A DNA stretch of 64,000 bases from positions 2,852,001 to 2,916,000 of the forward strand of contig OZ253939.1 in assembly GCA_965267245.1 (NCBI GenBank), read 5' to 3'. This document shows, piece after piece, positions 44,263 to 53,083 of the stretch. Each line of letters starts with the position of its first letter. The stretch's first letter is position 1. Both the position numbers and the translations under genes were made by a program. Under the pieces are notes generated by a model, which worked only from the letters and a program-made list of their open reading frames with translations, searched no databases and was not told where the DNA came from. This DNA is from JANSWY01 sp965267245 (GTDB lineage: Bacteria > Bacteroidota > Bacteroidia > Cytophagales > Cyclobacteriaceae).

Positions 44263-46662
44263 ATGCTGAAGAATTATCTCAAGATTACGCTACGTAATCT
44301 GTTAAAGCACAAAGTTTATGTAGCCATTAATATAGTGGGTTTAGGCCTTGCCCTGGCTTGTTGTATCGTGGCTTACCTCAATTCAAAGTTCAACTGGGAC
44401 TTTGACAAAAATCACACTCAAATTGATCACATCTTTCATGTTCATAACCTCCGGGATAACCAGGGAGATTTACATGAATACGGACGAGTACCTTTCCCTA
44501 TGGCTGATGCCATCAAAAATGATATTGCCGGGATAGACAAAGTTTTCAGATGGGAAGGTCATGTATTCACCGTTCGCGATGTGAATATGGATAAGGTATT
44601 TAATACTAGTGTCAACTATGCCGATCCCGGATTTTTGGAATCATTCACATTCCCTTTGGTAAGTGGTGATCCAAAAGCCTATCATTCACTGGACAAAGCT
44701 GTAGTGACTAAAGAGTATGCACAAAAGTTTTATGGCGATGATGATCCAATTGGCAAAGTGCTGACAGTGTTTGATGACACTGGAATGAGCTTTAATTTCA
44801 CTATTGGAGGTGTTGTGGAAGAAGTTCAACAAAATTCATCTATACAATTCGAGATCCTGGTAAATTTTGAAAACAGGTACAGGATGTATGACGATGGGGT
44901 GAAAAACAATTGGGCTGCTTACACCCAGGCTACATTTCTATATCTTGATGATCCGTCGAGAGTAACTGAAGTTGAGTCACTTTTAGATAGATACAAAGAG
45001 CGGGCAGTTGAAGCCAGACCGGATTTCATTACCGAGAAATTCATCTTATCTCCAATGAGTAATCACGCTCATATTGCTGATGATATCAGATGGGATAGTT
45101 TAAGAGATGCTATGGACCCCGCAGCGGTTCTTACACCTCAAATCATGGCAATACTCATTCTGCTTGTGGCTTGTTTCAACTTTACCAATACTGCGATAGC
45201 TACTTCAAACCGAAGATTAAAAGAAATTGGTATCAGGAAAGTAATGGGCGGTAACAGGAAACAACTGGTATTCCAGTTTATGACTGAAAACATGACCATA
45301 TGCTTCCTGGGATTACTGATGTCATTGGCGATTGCCGCATATTTGGTACCTACCTATAGCGCTATGTGGGAAGGAATGGACTTAAGGTTAAACTTTACAG
45401 AGGACATTGGTTTCTATGGGTTCCTGGTATTGCTGCTGATATTCACTACAGCTTTAGCTGGTTTTTATCCATCGCTTTACATCAGTAAATACCAACCTGT
45501 GAGTATCCTGAGAGGTAGCTTAAGCATTGGTAGCTCTGGAAAACTGACAAAGTTTTTGCTAGGCATGCAATATACATTTACTGTGATCGCCATGTTTGCC
45601 AGCATCGCATTCATTCAAAATGCCCGCTACCAGGACACATTAGACCTGGGTTATGAAAGAGAGCAGGTTATTGGAATTAGCATTCTCAATGAGAATCAAA
45701 TGAAGAAAATGCAAAGTGCCATGATGGCCAATCCGGATATCACAATGATCTCCAATGCTAAACACCATATTGGTAGAGGAAATTATGGTCTTACATTAAA
45801 ACATGAAGAAAACGAAGTAGAAGCCAATATGCTGGATGTGGGAATTGATTACATCGAAACAATGGGTTTGAACCTGGTTGCAGGTAGGTCTTACACCAGA
45901 GACCTGGAAGCATCTGACAGTCAGAATTCCATCATTGTGAATGAGAAGTTTGTTGAAGAAATGGACTGGACCGACCCAATTGGCAAAAGACTAACAATAA
46001 ATGATACGATCTCTGTAAATGTAGTAGGTGTAGTAGAAAACTTCTACATGTATGGCTTCTGGGCTCCAGTACGACCTACAGGTATCAAACTCAGCAGTTT
46101 AAGGTTCCAGGATGATGGGACATACAGTTTTATGGTTTGTAAGACCAATTTGGATAAAACCACTGAGGTTTACGATTATCTTGAATCATCATGGAATGAC
46201 CAAATCCCCAACAAAACATTTGCAGGATTCTATCAGGATGATCTGCTTAGAGAAGCCAAAACTGTAAATAACAATATCCTGAAGATATTTGGATTCCTGG
46301 GCACAGTGGCATTTATACTCTCTTGTTTAGGTCTGTTTACGATGGTATCCATTAATCTGATCAGAAGAATGAAAGAAATTGGGGTGAGAAAGGTATTAGG
46401 TGGAAGTATTGGACAGATCGTATACCTGATCAATACAGGTTACTTCATATTATTGCTTATTTCAAGTGTATTGGGTGTTACTGCTGGATACTTCCTGATT
46501 GATGGATTGATCTCCTCTATATATACCTATTACAAGGACATGAATGTGATCACCTTCCTGATACCAATGATAACCATACTGGGTGTATCACTTGCAATCA
46601 CAAGTCTTAGAACTCTGAAATCAGCCAGGGAAAATCCTGTAAATGCATTGCGATACGAATAG
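44263..46662 (+). CDS. FtsX/MacB-type ABC permease
   Basis: 799 residues. TM1 (about 22-42) follows LKNYLKITLRNLLKHK; a MacB-like extracytoplasmic domain (about 45-280) follows; first FtsX core with RLKEIGIRKVMGG, second extracytoplasmic domain (about 430-670), and a second core with RMKEIGVRKVLGG, ending NPVNALRYE like the fusion protein at 7941-11456. It stands alone with its own terminator. No ATPase, membrane-fusion protein or regulator gene is adjacent, so its partners are unlinked. Confidence 0.92.
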   Translation: MLKNYLKITLRNLLKHKVYVAINIVGLGLALACCIVAYLNSKFNWDFDKNHTQIDHIFHVHNLRDNQGDLHEYGRVPFPMADAIKNDIAGIDKVFRWEGHVFTVRDVNMDKVFNTSVNYADPGFLESFTFPLVSGDPKAYHSLDKAVVTKEYAQKFYGDDDPIGKVLTVFDDTGMSFNFTIGGVVEEVQQNSSIQFEILVNFENRYRMYDDGVKNNWAAYTQATFLYLDDPSRVTEVESLLDRYKERAVEARPDFITEKFILSPMSNHAHIADDIRWDSLRDAMDPAAVLTPQIMAILILLVACFNFTNTAIATSNRRLKEIGIRKVMGGNRKQLVFQFMTENMTICFLGLLMSLAIAAYLVPTYSAMWEGMDLRLNFTEDIGFYGFLVLLLIFTTALAGFYPSLYISKYQPVSILRGSLSIGSSGKLTKFLLGMQYTFTVIAMFASIAFIQNARYQDTLDLGYEREQVIGISILNENQMKKMQSAMMANPDITMISNAKHHIGRGNYGLTLKHEENEVEANMLDVGIDYIETMGLNLVAGRSYTRDLEASDSQNSIIVNEKFVEEMDWTDPIGKRLTINDTISVNVVGVVENFYMYGFWAPVRPTGIKLSSLRFQDDGTYSFMVCKTNLDKTTEVYDYLESSWNDQIPNKTFAGFYQDDLLREAKTVNNNILKIFGFLGTVAFILSCLGLFTMVSINLIRRMKEIGVRKVLGGSIGQIVYLINTGYFILLLISSVLGVTAGYFLIDGLISSIYTYYKDMNVITFLIPMITILGVSLAITSLRTLKSARENPVNALRYE

Positions 46663-46686
46663 TGATACTCTGCAACAAAAGATTAA

Positions 46687-46716
46687 GCCTTAACAACATC
46701 ATTGTTAAGGCATTTT
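46687..46716 (+). terminator. Intrinsic terminator after the FtsX permease gene
   Basis: GCCTTAACAA (46687-46696) and TTGTTAAGGC (46702-46711) form a perfect 10-bp stem with a 5-base loop, followed by a run of T. Confidence 0.9.
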
Positions 46717-46876
46717 TATTACATTTCTCTAAAAGATGACAGGGTTGCTAACCATTTATAAATGATCAATCTACTATCGACATTGAGCAAGAGTATTATT
46801 CGTCACAAGCATAACCATTCATCCCAGCAAAACCACAAAAAATAGCATGATCAAGTATTTTTACTGAAAATTTGTC

Positions 46877-47764
46877 ATGCTCATACAACTAGTAATAACT
46901 TGTTTACTCGGAATATTCAATAATTGTCACCAAATTGATCAAGTAGATAATCAGAATATCTATTATGTCTCGGAGAATACATCATCTGGACGAGACATAT
47001 TTATGATGAACCTGAAAGATGGACAAATTAAAAAGCTTACAGAAAAGCTGGGAAACGGACATTATCCACACTACAACCACCCAAAACTTTCACCAGACAG
47101 ATCAAAAATAGTATTTCAATGTGATCCTGATGGTCATGATCGCTATAGCATCTGGACAATGAATACTGATGGGACTTCTTTGAAAAGAATCACTACCCAA
47201 GAAGGAATGTTTCCTACATGGCATCCTGATGGAGAGAGTATTATCTTCACAGGAAGAAGAGGTGGCACCTGGGAAATTTTAAAGACATCTCTAGACGGTC
47301 AAGAAGAAATAAACATTTCTAAAAACAAAGATTCGGAAACCTCACCTGGGTGGGGGGCTACAACAACAATACATCCAGATGGACAAACGATGGTCTACAG
47401 CTATATCAGAGAAAAAGTTTTGTATAAGATTGACCTGAAGTCAAAGAGTATTCAACAAATTAGCTCATCTTCTGAAAAGCACATACATCCTATATACAGC
47501 CCAAATGGAAAAAAAATAGCAGTACTGAGAAAAACTGAACAATATTATGACTTAGTAATAATTAATGCCACTGAAGAATCTGAAAAAATAATTGCTAAAA
47601 ATGTCATTTCCTATTCTGCACCCTCCTGGTCAAAAGATGGAAACGATTTACTGTTCTCTCGAATGGTAAAGGGGAATCAGGAAGTTTATCGTATTAACAT
47701 AACAAGTGGTGAAGAAAAACAAATCACCAAAAATACTACTTTTGATGCGATGGCCATTTGGTAA
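46877..47764 (+). CDS. Secreted TolB-like (PD40) beta-propeller protein
   Basis: 295 residues with a short N-terminal signal; a Cys near residue 17 (NNCHQ) might be lipidated but the lipobox is poor. The rest is a six-bladed propeller of PD40/WD40-like repeats: HPKLSPDRSKIVFQ, PTWHPDGESIIFTG, IHPDGQTMVYSY, HPIYSPNGKKIAVL and PSWSKDGNDLLFSR. This resembles the C-terminal domain of TolB without its N-terminal domain. Probably a periplasmic scaffold or sensor; the partner is unknown. It ends convergent with the AhpD-like gene across a terminator. Confidence 0.82.
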   Translation: MLIQLVITCLLGIFNNCHQIDQVDNQNIYYVSENTSSGRDIFMMNLKDGQIKKLTEKLGNGHYPHYNHPKLSPDRSKIVFQCDPDGHDRYSIWTMNTDGTSLKRITTQEGMFPTWHPDGESIIFTGRRGGTWEILKTSLDGQEEINISKNKDSETSPGWGATTTIHPDGQTMVYSYIREKVLYKIDLKSKSIQQISSSSEKHIHPIYSPNGKKIAVLRKTEQYYDLVIINATEESEKIIAKNVISYSAPSWSKDGNDLLFSRMVKGNQEVYRINITSGEEKQITKNTTFDAMAIW

Positions 47765-47765
47765 T

Positions 47766-47790
47766 AAAGGGCAGTCAACTGCTGCCCTTT
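47766..47790. terminator. Bidirectional terminator between convergent genes
   Basis: AAAGGGCAG (47766-47774) and CTGCCCTTT (47782-47790) form a perfect 9-bp stem with a 7-base loop, just after the propeller gene stop codon. T follows on the plus strand and A precedes it, so it may act both ways. Confidence 0.8.
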
Positions 47791-47809
47791 TACCATCATT
47801 CACCAATTC

Positions 47810-48271
47810 CTAATCAAATTGTCCTACCTGATATTTACCTGGTTCTGGTCTGAAGGCGAAATTGATTCTGTTCCAACTATTGATATGAACGATCATGGCT
47901 GTCAGGGCCACAATTTGCTCTTTGTTGAAAGAATCAGTCAATCGGTCATATACTTCATCAGATAATTCGGTTGAGTTGAGAGACGTGATTTCCTCAGCGA
48001 ATGCCAGTACTGCCTTCTCAGTGTCAGAATAGAAGTCACACTCCCTCCAGGCAGGTAATGAATGCAATCTCAGTTCCTCCTCACCAAGGTGAATGGCTTC
48101 CTTATGGTGCATATCAATGCAAAAAGCACAACCATTTAATTGTGATACACGGTACCTTATCAGTTCCAATAATTTCTCATCTAATCCTGAAGTTTTTGAG
48201 AGATTTTTAATTGTTGCCAGACCACCATACAAACCAGGTGTAATCTCCTGAAACGAAATTCTAGTTTTCAT
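47810..48271 (-). CDS. Carboxymuconolactone decarboxylase / AhpD family protein
   Basis: 153 residues of the all-helical AhpD fold with the redox motif Cys48-Ala-Phe-Cys51-x3-His55 in LNGCAFCIDMHHKEA, and EEITSLNSTELSDEV. This motif is that of peroxidase-type members, not of true decarboxylases. It lies directly downstream of the ECF41-type sigma gene. In other bacteria ECF41 sigma factors typically sit next to and control exactly this gene type. A promoter-like element at 48301-48330, identical in its conserved bases to the one before the sigma gene, supports that here. Confidence 0.9.
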   Translation of the reverse strand: MKTRISFQEITPGLYGGLATIKNLSKTSGLDEKLLELIRYRVSQLNGCAFCIDMHHKEAIHLGEEELRLHSLPAWRECDFYSDTEKAVLAFAEEITSLNSTELSDEVYDRLTDSFNKEQIVALTAMIVHINSWNRINFAFRPEPGKYQVGQFD

Positions 48272-48300
48272 AATTTCTTATTTTTGATTTCAATTTCAGG

Positions 48301-48330
48301 TAAGACAAACAACGTCTTCAAAACGTGACA
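48301..48330 (-). promoter_or_regulatory. Candidate ECF41 promoter of the AhpD gene
   Basis: Read on the minus strand: TGTCACG (48330-48324), 16 bases, TGTCTTA (48307-48301), ending 29 bases before the AhpD start codon. The same two boxes with the same spacing precede the sigma gene. ECF41 promoters are described with a TGTCACA-like -35 and a CGTC-like -10 element at this spacing. Confidence 0.75.
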
Positions 48331-48340
48331 AACGAACCAC

Positions 48341-49159
48341 TTAAAGGTTCTTTAACTTTTCAGGATCCACAATATTTAGAATTCCTGAGATAAACCCCTC
48401 CTCATTAAATTCAAAAACCTGACAGGTCACTGCCTTGTCCCGGTAGAAATATAAGATTGCCGGCTGATGATTAACGATTGTTGGTCTGGTGATAGTTTTT
48501 CGTTGGTAAGTATGGTAGATTTTAAGCAGGTGATGTCCAACTTCCTCAATTCCCGCACACAATTTCTTGAGCACTTTGACTCTTCCTCCATCCGCTACAT
48601 AGTTAATATCATCAGAAAGTAATGTGTGAAGTTTTTCAAGGTCTTTCTGTTGAATCGCCTCCACAAATATTCCCAGCACATCAAACGCCTTGTCAGGTTT
48701 TGTTTGTTGATTTTTCGGTTTGTTAAGTTTGTCATTGGCCCTGCTCAATAACTTTCTGGATGCCTCCACTGAAATACTCAGCACATCTGCAATTTCCTGA
48801 TGGGTATACGAAAAACCCTCCTTCAAAATAAATACGGCACGTTCTTTAGGATTGAGTTTTTCTAGCAGAATCAGAATTGAATAGGAAACAAGGTCTTTCA
48901 ATTCAACCACTTTGTCAGATTGTTCCATCGCCACTGGTTCCGGCAACCAATTGTCAATGGATTGAACCCTTCCATTTCTTTTTTTCTGATTTATGGCCTC
49001 ATTGACAACTCCTTTGATCAGGTAATTTTTCTCATTATCAGGTATCACCTTTTTTGCTGAATACCTGAATATAACTTCTTGCACAGTGTCTCTTGCATCC
49101 TCCACTGAACCAAGGATATTGTAAGCATACGGAAACAGAATGTCATTGTATTCCTTCAT
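48341..49159 (-). CDS. ECF41-type RNA polymerase sigma factor with fused SnoaL-like domain
   Basis: 272 residues. Sigma region 2 (about 1-65, AYNILGSVEDARDTVQEV) and region 4 (about 95-147, KLNPKERAVFILKEGFSYTHQEIADVL) are followed by a C-terminal SnoaL-like domain (about 155-272). The linker carries WLPEP (71-75) and the tail domain DGGR (190-193) and DPEKL, the marks of ECF41 sigma factors, whose fused domain replaces an anti-sigma factor. It should switch on its own gene and the AhpD gene, since both carry the same promoter-like element. The signal it senses is unknown. Confidence 0.92.
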   Translation of the reverse strand: MKEYNDILFPYAYNILGSVEDARDTVQEVIFRYSAKKVIPDNEKNYLIKGVVNEAINQKKRNGRVQSIDNWLPEPVAMEQSDKVVELKDLVSYSILILLEKLNPKERAVFILKEGFSYTHQEIADVLSISVEASRKLLSRANDKLNKPKNQQTKPDKAFDVLGIFVEAIQQKDLEKLHTLLSDDINYVADGGRVKVLKKLCAGIEEVGHHLLKIYHTYQRKTITRPTIVNHQPAILYFYRDKAVTCQVFEFNEEGFISGILNIVDPEKLKNL

Positions 49160-49183
49160 GATTTATTAAAGTTAATGAGGGAA

Positions 49184-49213
49184 TAAGACAATTGAGCAGA
49201 TGAAAACGTGACA
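49184..49213 (-). promoter_or_regulatory. Candidate ECF41 promoter of the sigma gene
   Basis: Read on the minus strand: TGTCACG (49213-49207), 16 bases, TGTCTTA (49190-49184), ending 24 bases before the sigma start codon. The boxes and spacing are identical to the AhpD promoter; the four bases after the first box (TTTT) are also shared, the rest of the spacer is not, so the boxes are conserved by function. Confidence 0.75.
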
Positions 49214-49246
49214 CATTTCATTTAATTTTTCCTAATTATATACGAA

Positions 49247-49280
49247 TCAGGGAATTTACTGAGACCAGTAAATTCCCTGA
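49247..49280 (-). terminator. Strong hairpin downstream of the VOC gene
   Basis: TCAGGGAATTTACTG (49247-49261) and CAGTAAATTCCCTGA (49266-49280) are perfect 15-base inverted repeats around a 4-base loop. It sits 11 bases past the VOC gene stop and just upstream of the sigma promoter, so it probably separates the two transcripts. No strong T run follows. Confidence 0.7.
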
Positions 49281-49291
49281 TTTCAAATATA

Positions 49292-49756
49292 TTAATTGAC
49301 CGGAGTGTACCTGACAAGGTCAATTCCAACTCCATTTGGGTCCTTTATAGCGAAATGCCTGTCTCCCCATGGTTCATCCCGTATGTCAATGAGGATCTCC
49401 ACACCTTTCTCCTTCAAATCTGCATAAAGTTCATCCACATTGTCTACCTCTATGGTCAAGTAAACGCCTTTACCTTCAAAACGCGTCTGAAAAATGGGTT
49501 GTTGGGAAGGGTGGTTTGGTAATAAAAAACTAATTTGATCACTTCCACCAGGAGTGTGCATCAAAAGGTAGAATTCATTTTCAAATGTTACTCCAAATCC
49601 CAGTTTTTCCTGATAAAACTGTTTGGTTTCGCTAAGTTTTTCAGTGATAATTCCTGCATTAAGTTTCATGGATTGTTGATTTTTGATTGATACATTTTTT
49701 TGACTAAAAGATTGAAAAGAAAGTGCCAGTAAGCACACTAATTGTAATAGTTTCAT
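49292..49756 (-). CDS. Secreted VOC (glyoxalase/bleomycin resistance-like) protein
   Basis: 154 residues. A signal peptide (residues 1-19, ending SFSQ) precedes a single VOC domain: ETKQFYQEKLGF (about 43), VYLTIEVDNVDELYADLKEKGV (about 100) and HFAIKDPNGVGIDLV (about 133). VOC proteins bind metals or small ligands and are nearly always cytosolic, so the export signal is unusual. An internal ATG (MKLNAGI, residue 30) matches the normal VOC start, so the leader looks like an added export sequence. Downstream of an AraC-type gene on the same strand. Confidence 0.82.
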   Translation of the reverse strand: MKLLQLVCLLALSFQSFSQKNVSIKNQQSMKLNAGIITEKLSETKQFYQEKLGFGVTFENEFYLLMHTPGGSDQISFLLPNHPSQQPIFQTRFEGKGVYLTIEVDNVDELYADLKEKGVEILIDIRDEPWGDRHFAIKDPNGVGIDLVRYTPVN

Positions 49757-49825
49757 GTTTTTCTATGTTTTGATCTATTACAAAATTGAGATGTTGAGAA
49801 ACCGAAATATTGTAAAAAACGGACA

Positions 49826-50635
49826 TTATCGACCAAACACTACATTTGGAGTCACCCCGTACAAGCTTTTAAACTCCTTTATAAAATGGGATTGATCGTA
49901 ATAACCTACATCATAAAAAAGTTTGTTGTGTTTCAAGCTTTCAGAAGATGGTTTTGCCTTCAAAATATTTTGAAATCGTATCACCTTCCCAAAAACTTTT
50001 GGAGAATCCCCAAAGTAGAATTCAAATGACCTCCGAAGTTGTCTTTCACTTAAACCCACATCTAGTTCTTTTACCTGCAGGCAACCCCTGGACGCAATTA
50101 TCTGACTCATTGCATTGATGACTCGATCATCTGTTTTCATTTTATTGGTCACTTGACTAAAGTGTTTTACAAAAAAATCATTGACGATTGCTTCAAATGC
50201 CTTTAGTTCCTGAGGGCATTTATCTTTGAGAACTTGTGTAAGTTTTGGCAAGAAATTATCCAGTTTTAAGAAGTTATTCACGAAATCAGACGCGGGCAAA
50301 TTAAATAATACAGGAAAACCAGCGGGTAAAAACCTAATACCCAGGTAATTGAAAGCATTTCCCAAATCATAAGACATGTATTGAGACGAGAAACCGGTAA
50401 TGTATGGCTCTCTCAAATTAGCGGCTTCAATCAATATATCAATACAGCCATCAGAAACTACCCTATATGAAAAAGGGGCACCCAATTCTTCATTGGTAGC
50501 TAACTGCCAATAGCAATAAATATAAGGTTGCAACACCTTTGCAGGTGGAATTTCTGTATAGGTGATATGCTGTCTTGCCTCATAAAAAATAGAAGGTTGT
50601 GAAGGGATGTACAGTTCATGAATGGCTTTCATCAA
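49826..50635 (-). CDS. AraC-type regulator with DUF6597-like N-terminal domain
   Basis: 269 residues, soluble. The N-terminal domain (about 15-150; LQPYIYCYWQL, SDGCIDILIE, GIRFLPAGFPVLF) matches the DUF6597-type sensor found on AraC regulators. The C-terminal DNA-binding domain (about 170-265) has ELDVGLSERQLRRSFEFYFG, DVGYYDQSHFIKEFKSLYGVTP. It is encoded just upstream of the secreted VOC gene on the same strand, 69 bases apart, so it may control that gene. Confidence 0.88.
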   Translation of the reverse strand: MMKAIHELYIPSQPSIFYEARQHITYTEIPPAKVLQPYIYCYWQLATNEELGAPFSYRVVSDGCIDILIEAANLREPYITGFSSQYMSYDLGNAFNYLGIRFLPAGFPVLFNLPASDFVNNFLKLDNFLPKLTQVLKDKCPQELKAFEAIVNDFFVKHFSQVTNKMKTDDRVINAMSQIIASRGCLQVKELDVGLSERQLRRSFEFYFGDSPKVFGKVIRFQNILKAKPSSESLKHNKLFYDVGYYDQSHFIKEFKSLYGVTPNVVFGR

Positions 50636-50785
50636 GGCTATATTGATTTATACCCCTAAAATACAACTGGAAGGGAGAAGAGCCATTGATCGCAAATGTT
50701 TTTGATTAGCTATTTGAGACTCAGCATCTCAGGAATTGACTATCTACGTCAACATACGCATTACCCAATCTTTCAATAATGCTTG

Positions 50786-51289
50786 CTACCTCGTGAAGGT
50801 AAAAATTGCATCTACGGAAGCTTCTACCACTTCACCAGGCCGAGAAATTACTTTGGTGGCTACATAGTGTAAGATGATCTCACTTTCTGTTAAAGACGTA
50901 ACTGTCATTTCCTCAGTTTCTCCATCTACAGTCATGGTCACTACATTATCCTTTACTTCCCAGGTGCCTTCAGCAACAAATGGAATATCTTCTATTTTCT
51001 CAGTAGCAGTCTGTCCCTGAAATCCATAGGTCAATTCCACACTATATTCTCCACTGGTAGTGAATTCATTGGGATCAGTAGTGAAATTGATTTGAGTATC
51101 CATATCGTACCCCAGTCCTTCACCTTCCAACTCTAATGTAATTCCATATGCCGTTGTTTTTGAATACGTGCTGTATTCAAGACTACTTAACGCCCATTCA
51201 CCCACAATTGATGGATTCGCAGCTTCATCGTCTTCACATGAAAATAAAAATGGAACAGACAGAATGATTAATAATTTAAGGTACTTCAT
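50786..51289 (-). CDS. Lipocalin-like lipoprotein
   Basis: 167 residues with a lipoprotein signal (LFSC, Cys18) followed by Asp/Glu-rich CEDDEAA, a Bacteroidota export-type acidic start. The mature part is beta-rich with VGEWALSSLEYS, GTWEVKDNVVTMTVDGE and a closing VDAIFTF, typical of lipocalin-like proteins of this phylum that carry a GEW motif at the first strand. Function unknown. Monocistronic; the divergent gene is the GDPD. Confidence 0.72.
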   Translation of the reverse strand: MKYLKLLIILSVPFLFSCEDDEAANPSIVGEWALSSLEYSTYSKTTAYGITLELEGEGLGYDMDTQINFTTDPNEFTTSGEYSVELTYGFQGQTATEKIEDIPFVAEGTWEVKDNVVTMTVDGETEEMTVTSLTESEIILHYVATKVISRPGEVVEASVDAIFTFTR

Positions 51290-51413
51290 ACTTGAAATTT
51301 TATTACGATTGATGATTAAACAGATAATTGAGCCAAAAGTATAACAGTAATTGAATGTATCCCAATTTAATTATCTTTTCAGCAATCTTTTTCCAATAAA
51401 GCCAATTGACCTC

Positions 51414-52325
51414 ATGAAAAATTCTGCGTTGATACTTTTTCTATTGTTCTTATTAGCCTGTGTAAAACCATCACCAGTTGCGGAAACAAGCTCACCTTCC
51501 ATAGAAGGCCTGATAAAAGATCTGGAAGACTCAGAGAACACTTCAGTCATGGTAGTTGCTCATAGAGGAGATTGGCGTAATGCCCCCGAAAACTCTTTAC
51601 AGGCCATTCGCAATTGCATAGATATGGGGGTGGACATGGTTGAGATAGATGTACGGGAAACAAAGGACGAAAAGCTGGTTCTCATGCATGATGAAACAAT
51701 TGACAGAACTACAAACGCTTCTGGTTATGTGAGGGACTGGACTTTTGACAGCTTGCGTACCTTAAGACTTTTGGACGGGATTGGTATTGAAACCGCTTTT
51801 AAAATCCCCACTTTGGAGGAGGCACTGTTAACTGCAAAAGGTAAAATTCTAGTTAATCTGGATAAGAGTTATAACATTTTTGACAAGTGTTATGAAGTGA
51901 TTAAGCGTACGAAAACACTCAATCAAGTGGTCATAAAAGGTGAAAAAACCAGACAAGAAGTAGAAGCTGAATTTGGCCAATACCTTGATGAGGTGTACTT
52001 TATGCCCATTGTTCGATTACCCCATCCAGATGCTCAAAAAGTGGTAGACGATTATCTTCAAAACAGGGTGCCAATAGCGTTTGAGTTCCTGGTTCCCAGT
52101 GACACTATCTCATTGATCCAGGACTTTGATGAAATTCGAAGAAAAGGTTCCAGTATCTGGGTCAATGCCCTGTGGCCTGATCTCTGTGGGGGTTATGATG
52201 ATGAAAAAGCTGCCCTTAACCCGGAAACCTATAATTGGTATTTAGAAAACAATATTGACATCATTCAAACTGACAGACCAGCGATTCTTCTTAAGCATTT
52301 AAGGTCAAAATCGGTCCATTTATAG
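51414..52325 (+). CDS. Glycerophosphodiester phosphodiesterase lipoprotein
   Basis: 303 residues from ATG 51414, chosen because it opens a lipoprotein signal (LLAC, Cys17); an earlier in-frame ATG would add 21 residues. The catalytic barrel has AHRGDWRNAPENS (catalytic His, Arg, Glu), then VEIDVRETKDEKLVLMHDE with the metal and general-acid residues EID and MHD, and LVNLDK. It hydrolyses glycerophosphodiesters to glycerol 3-phosphate and an alcohol, probably at the outer membrane or periplasm. It stands alone with no glpT or glpK nearby. Confidence 0.9.
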   Translation: MKNSALILFLLFLLACVKPSPVAETSSPSIEGLIKDLEDSENTSVMVVAHRGDWRNAPENSLQAIRNCIDMGVDMVEIDVRETKDEKLVLMHDETIDRTTNASGYVRDWTFDSLRTLRLLDGIGIETAFKIPTLEEALLTAKGKILVNLDKSYNIFDKCYEVIKRTKTLNQVVIKGEKTRQEVEAEFGQYLDEVYFMPIVRLPHPDAQKVVDDYLQNRVPIAFEFLVPSDTISLIQDFDEIRRKGSSIWVNALWPDLCGGYDDEKAALNPETYNWYLENNIDIIQTDRPAILLKHLRSKSVHL

Positions 52326-52525
52326 TCAGGAATTGGACATAAGTCATTGGATCAAATGGTTTAAGTCAGAAGATACCGTTCAAGTATTTACTTAATTGCT
52401 AATATTCAAACCGGTTCACACGAAATATTGAATGTTTATACATAATTCTTCCGGTTCAACAATTTTAGAAGTTGTTTGTTAATTACTTTAACTAATATCA
52501 CATTATATTACTAACCAATAGCACT

Positions 52526-52879
52526 ATGTATCAAGTTCAGGAAGAGAAAATGGAAAACAGATTTGCGAAAAGAAAGGCGATTCTTGGTTTAGAAAACACA
52601 AAGAAGAAATTTGAAAGCCTGGTAAATCAAGTGAGTAAGGAGAACATTGATCAGTACATAGAAAAAGCTGTTGAAGTATTGCATGCTTACAAAGCAAGCG
52701 GTGGCTTGGGCCAACCTATCTATGATTACATTAGCAAGCTGGATGAATTATTTTCACCAAAAGATCAAAACAAAGAAGAGCTTTTGATGGAAAGCATGTG
52801 CAGAATCACAGGATTAACTGCTCCCAGCAAAAGAATCCTTTTTAAGGATTATGACGCTAGACAGCAAGTTTGGAATTAA
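52526..52879 (+). CDS. Hypothetical small helical protein
   Basis: 117 residues, charged and almost entirely helical, with no signal peptide or membrane segment. The opening MENRFAKRKAILGL at residue 9 is an alternative start with AGGA-like bases before it. The middle (IEKAVEVLHAYKASGGLGQ) and tail (LTAPSKRILFKDYDA) do not match a family I know. It is followed by a good terminator and is transcribed alone, so it looks like a real, probably cytosolic gene of unknown role. Confidence 0.6.
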   Translation: MYQVQEEKMENRFAKRKAILGLENTKKKFESLVNQVSKENIDQYIEKAVEVLHAYKASGGLGQPIYDYISKLDELFSPKDQNKEELLMESMCRITGLTAPSKRILFKDYDARQQVWN

Positions 52880-52904
52880 CTAATAAGCGATCAACGGAAT
52901 AAAT

Positions 52905-52934
52905 AAAAGCGAGGAGAAATCTTTGCTTTTTTTT
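52905..52934 (+). terminator. Intrinsic terminator after the small helical gene
   Basis: AAAAGCGAGG (52905-52914) pairs with CTTTGCTTTT (52921-52930) with two G-U wobbles around a 6-base loop, followed by a further T run. Confidence 0.75.
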
Positions 52935-53083
52935 GTTTTTTGCAAGTGACTATTTGTGAGAATTATCTCACCTGAATTTGAGAGAATCACTTAATTCAAA
53001 AATTCAATTACCTTTGCCATCAAAACGATGCAAACCCCTGCATCAATCAACCATTTGTGTTCCAAAACACATAATTTTTTAAT

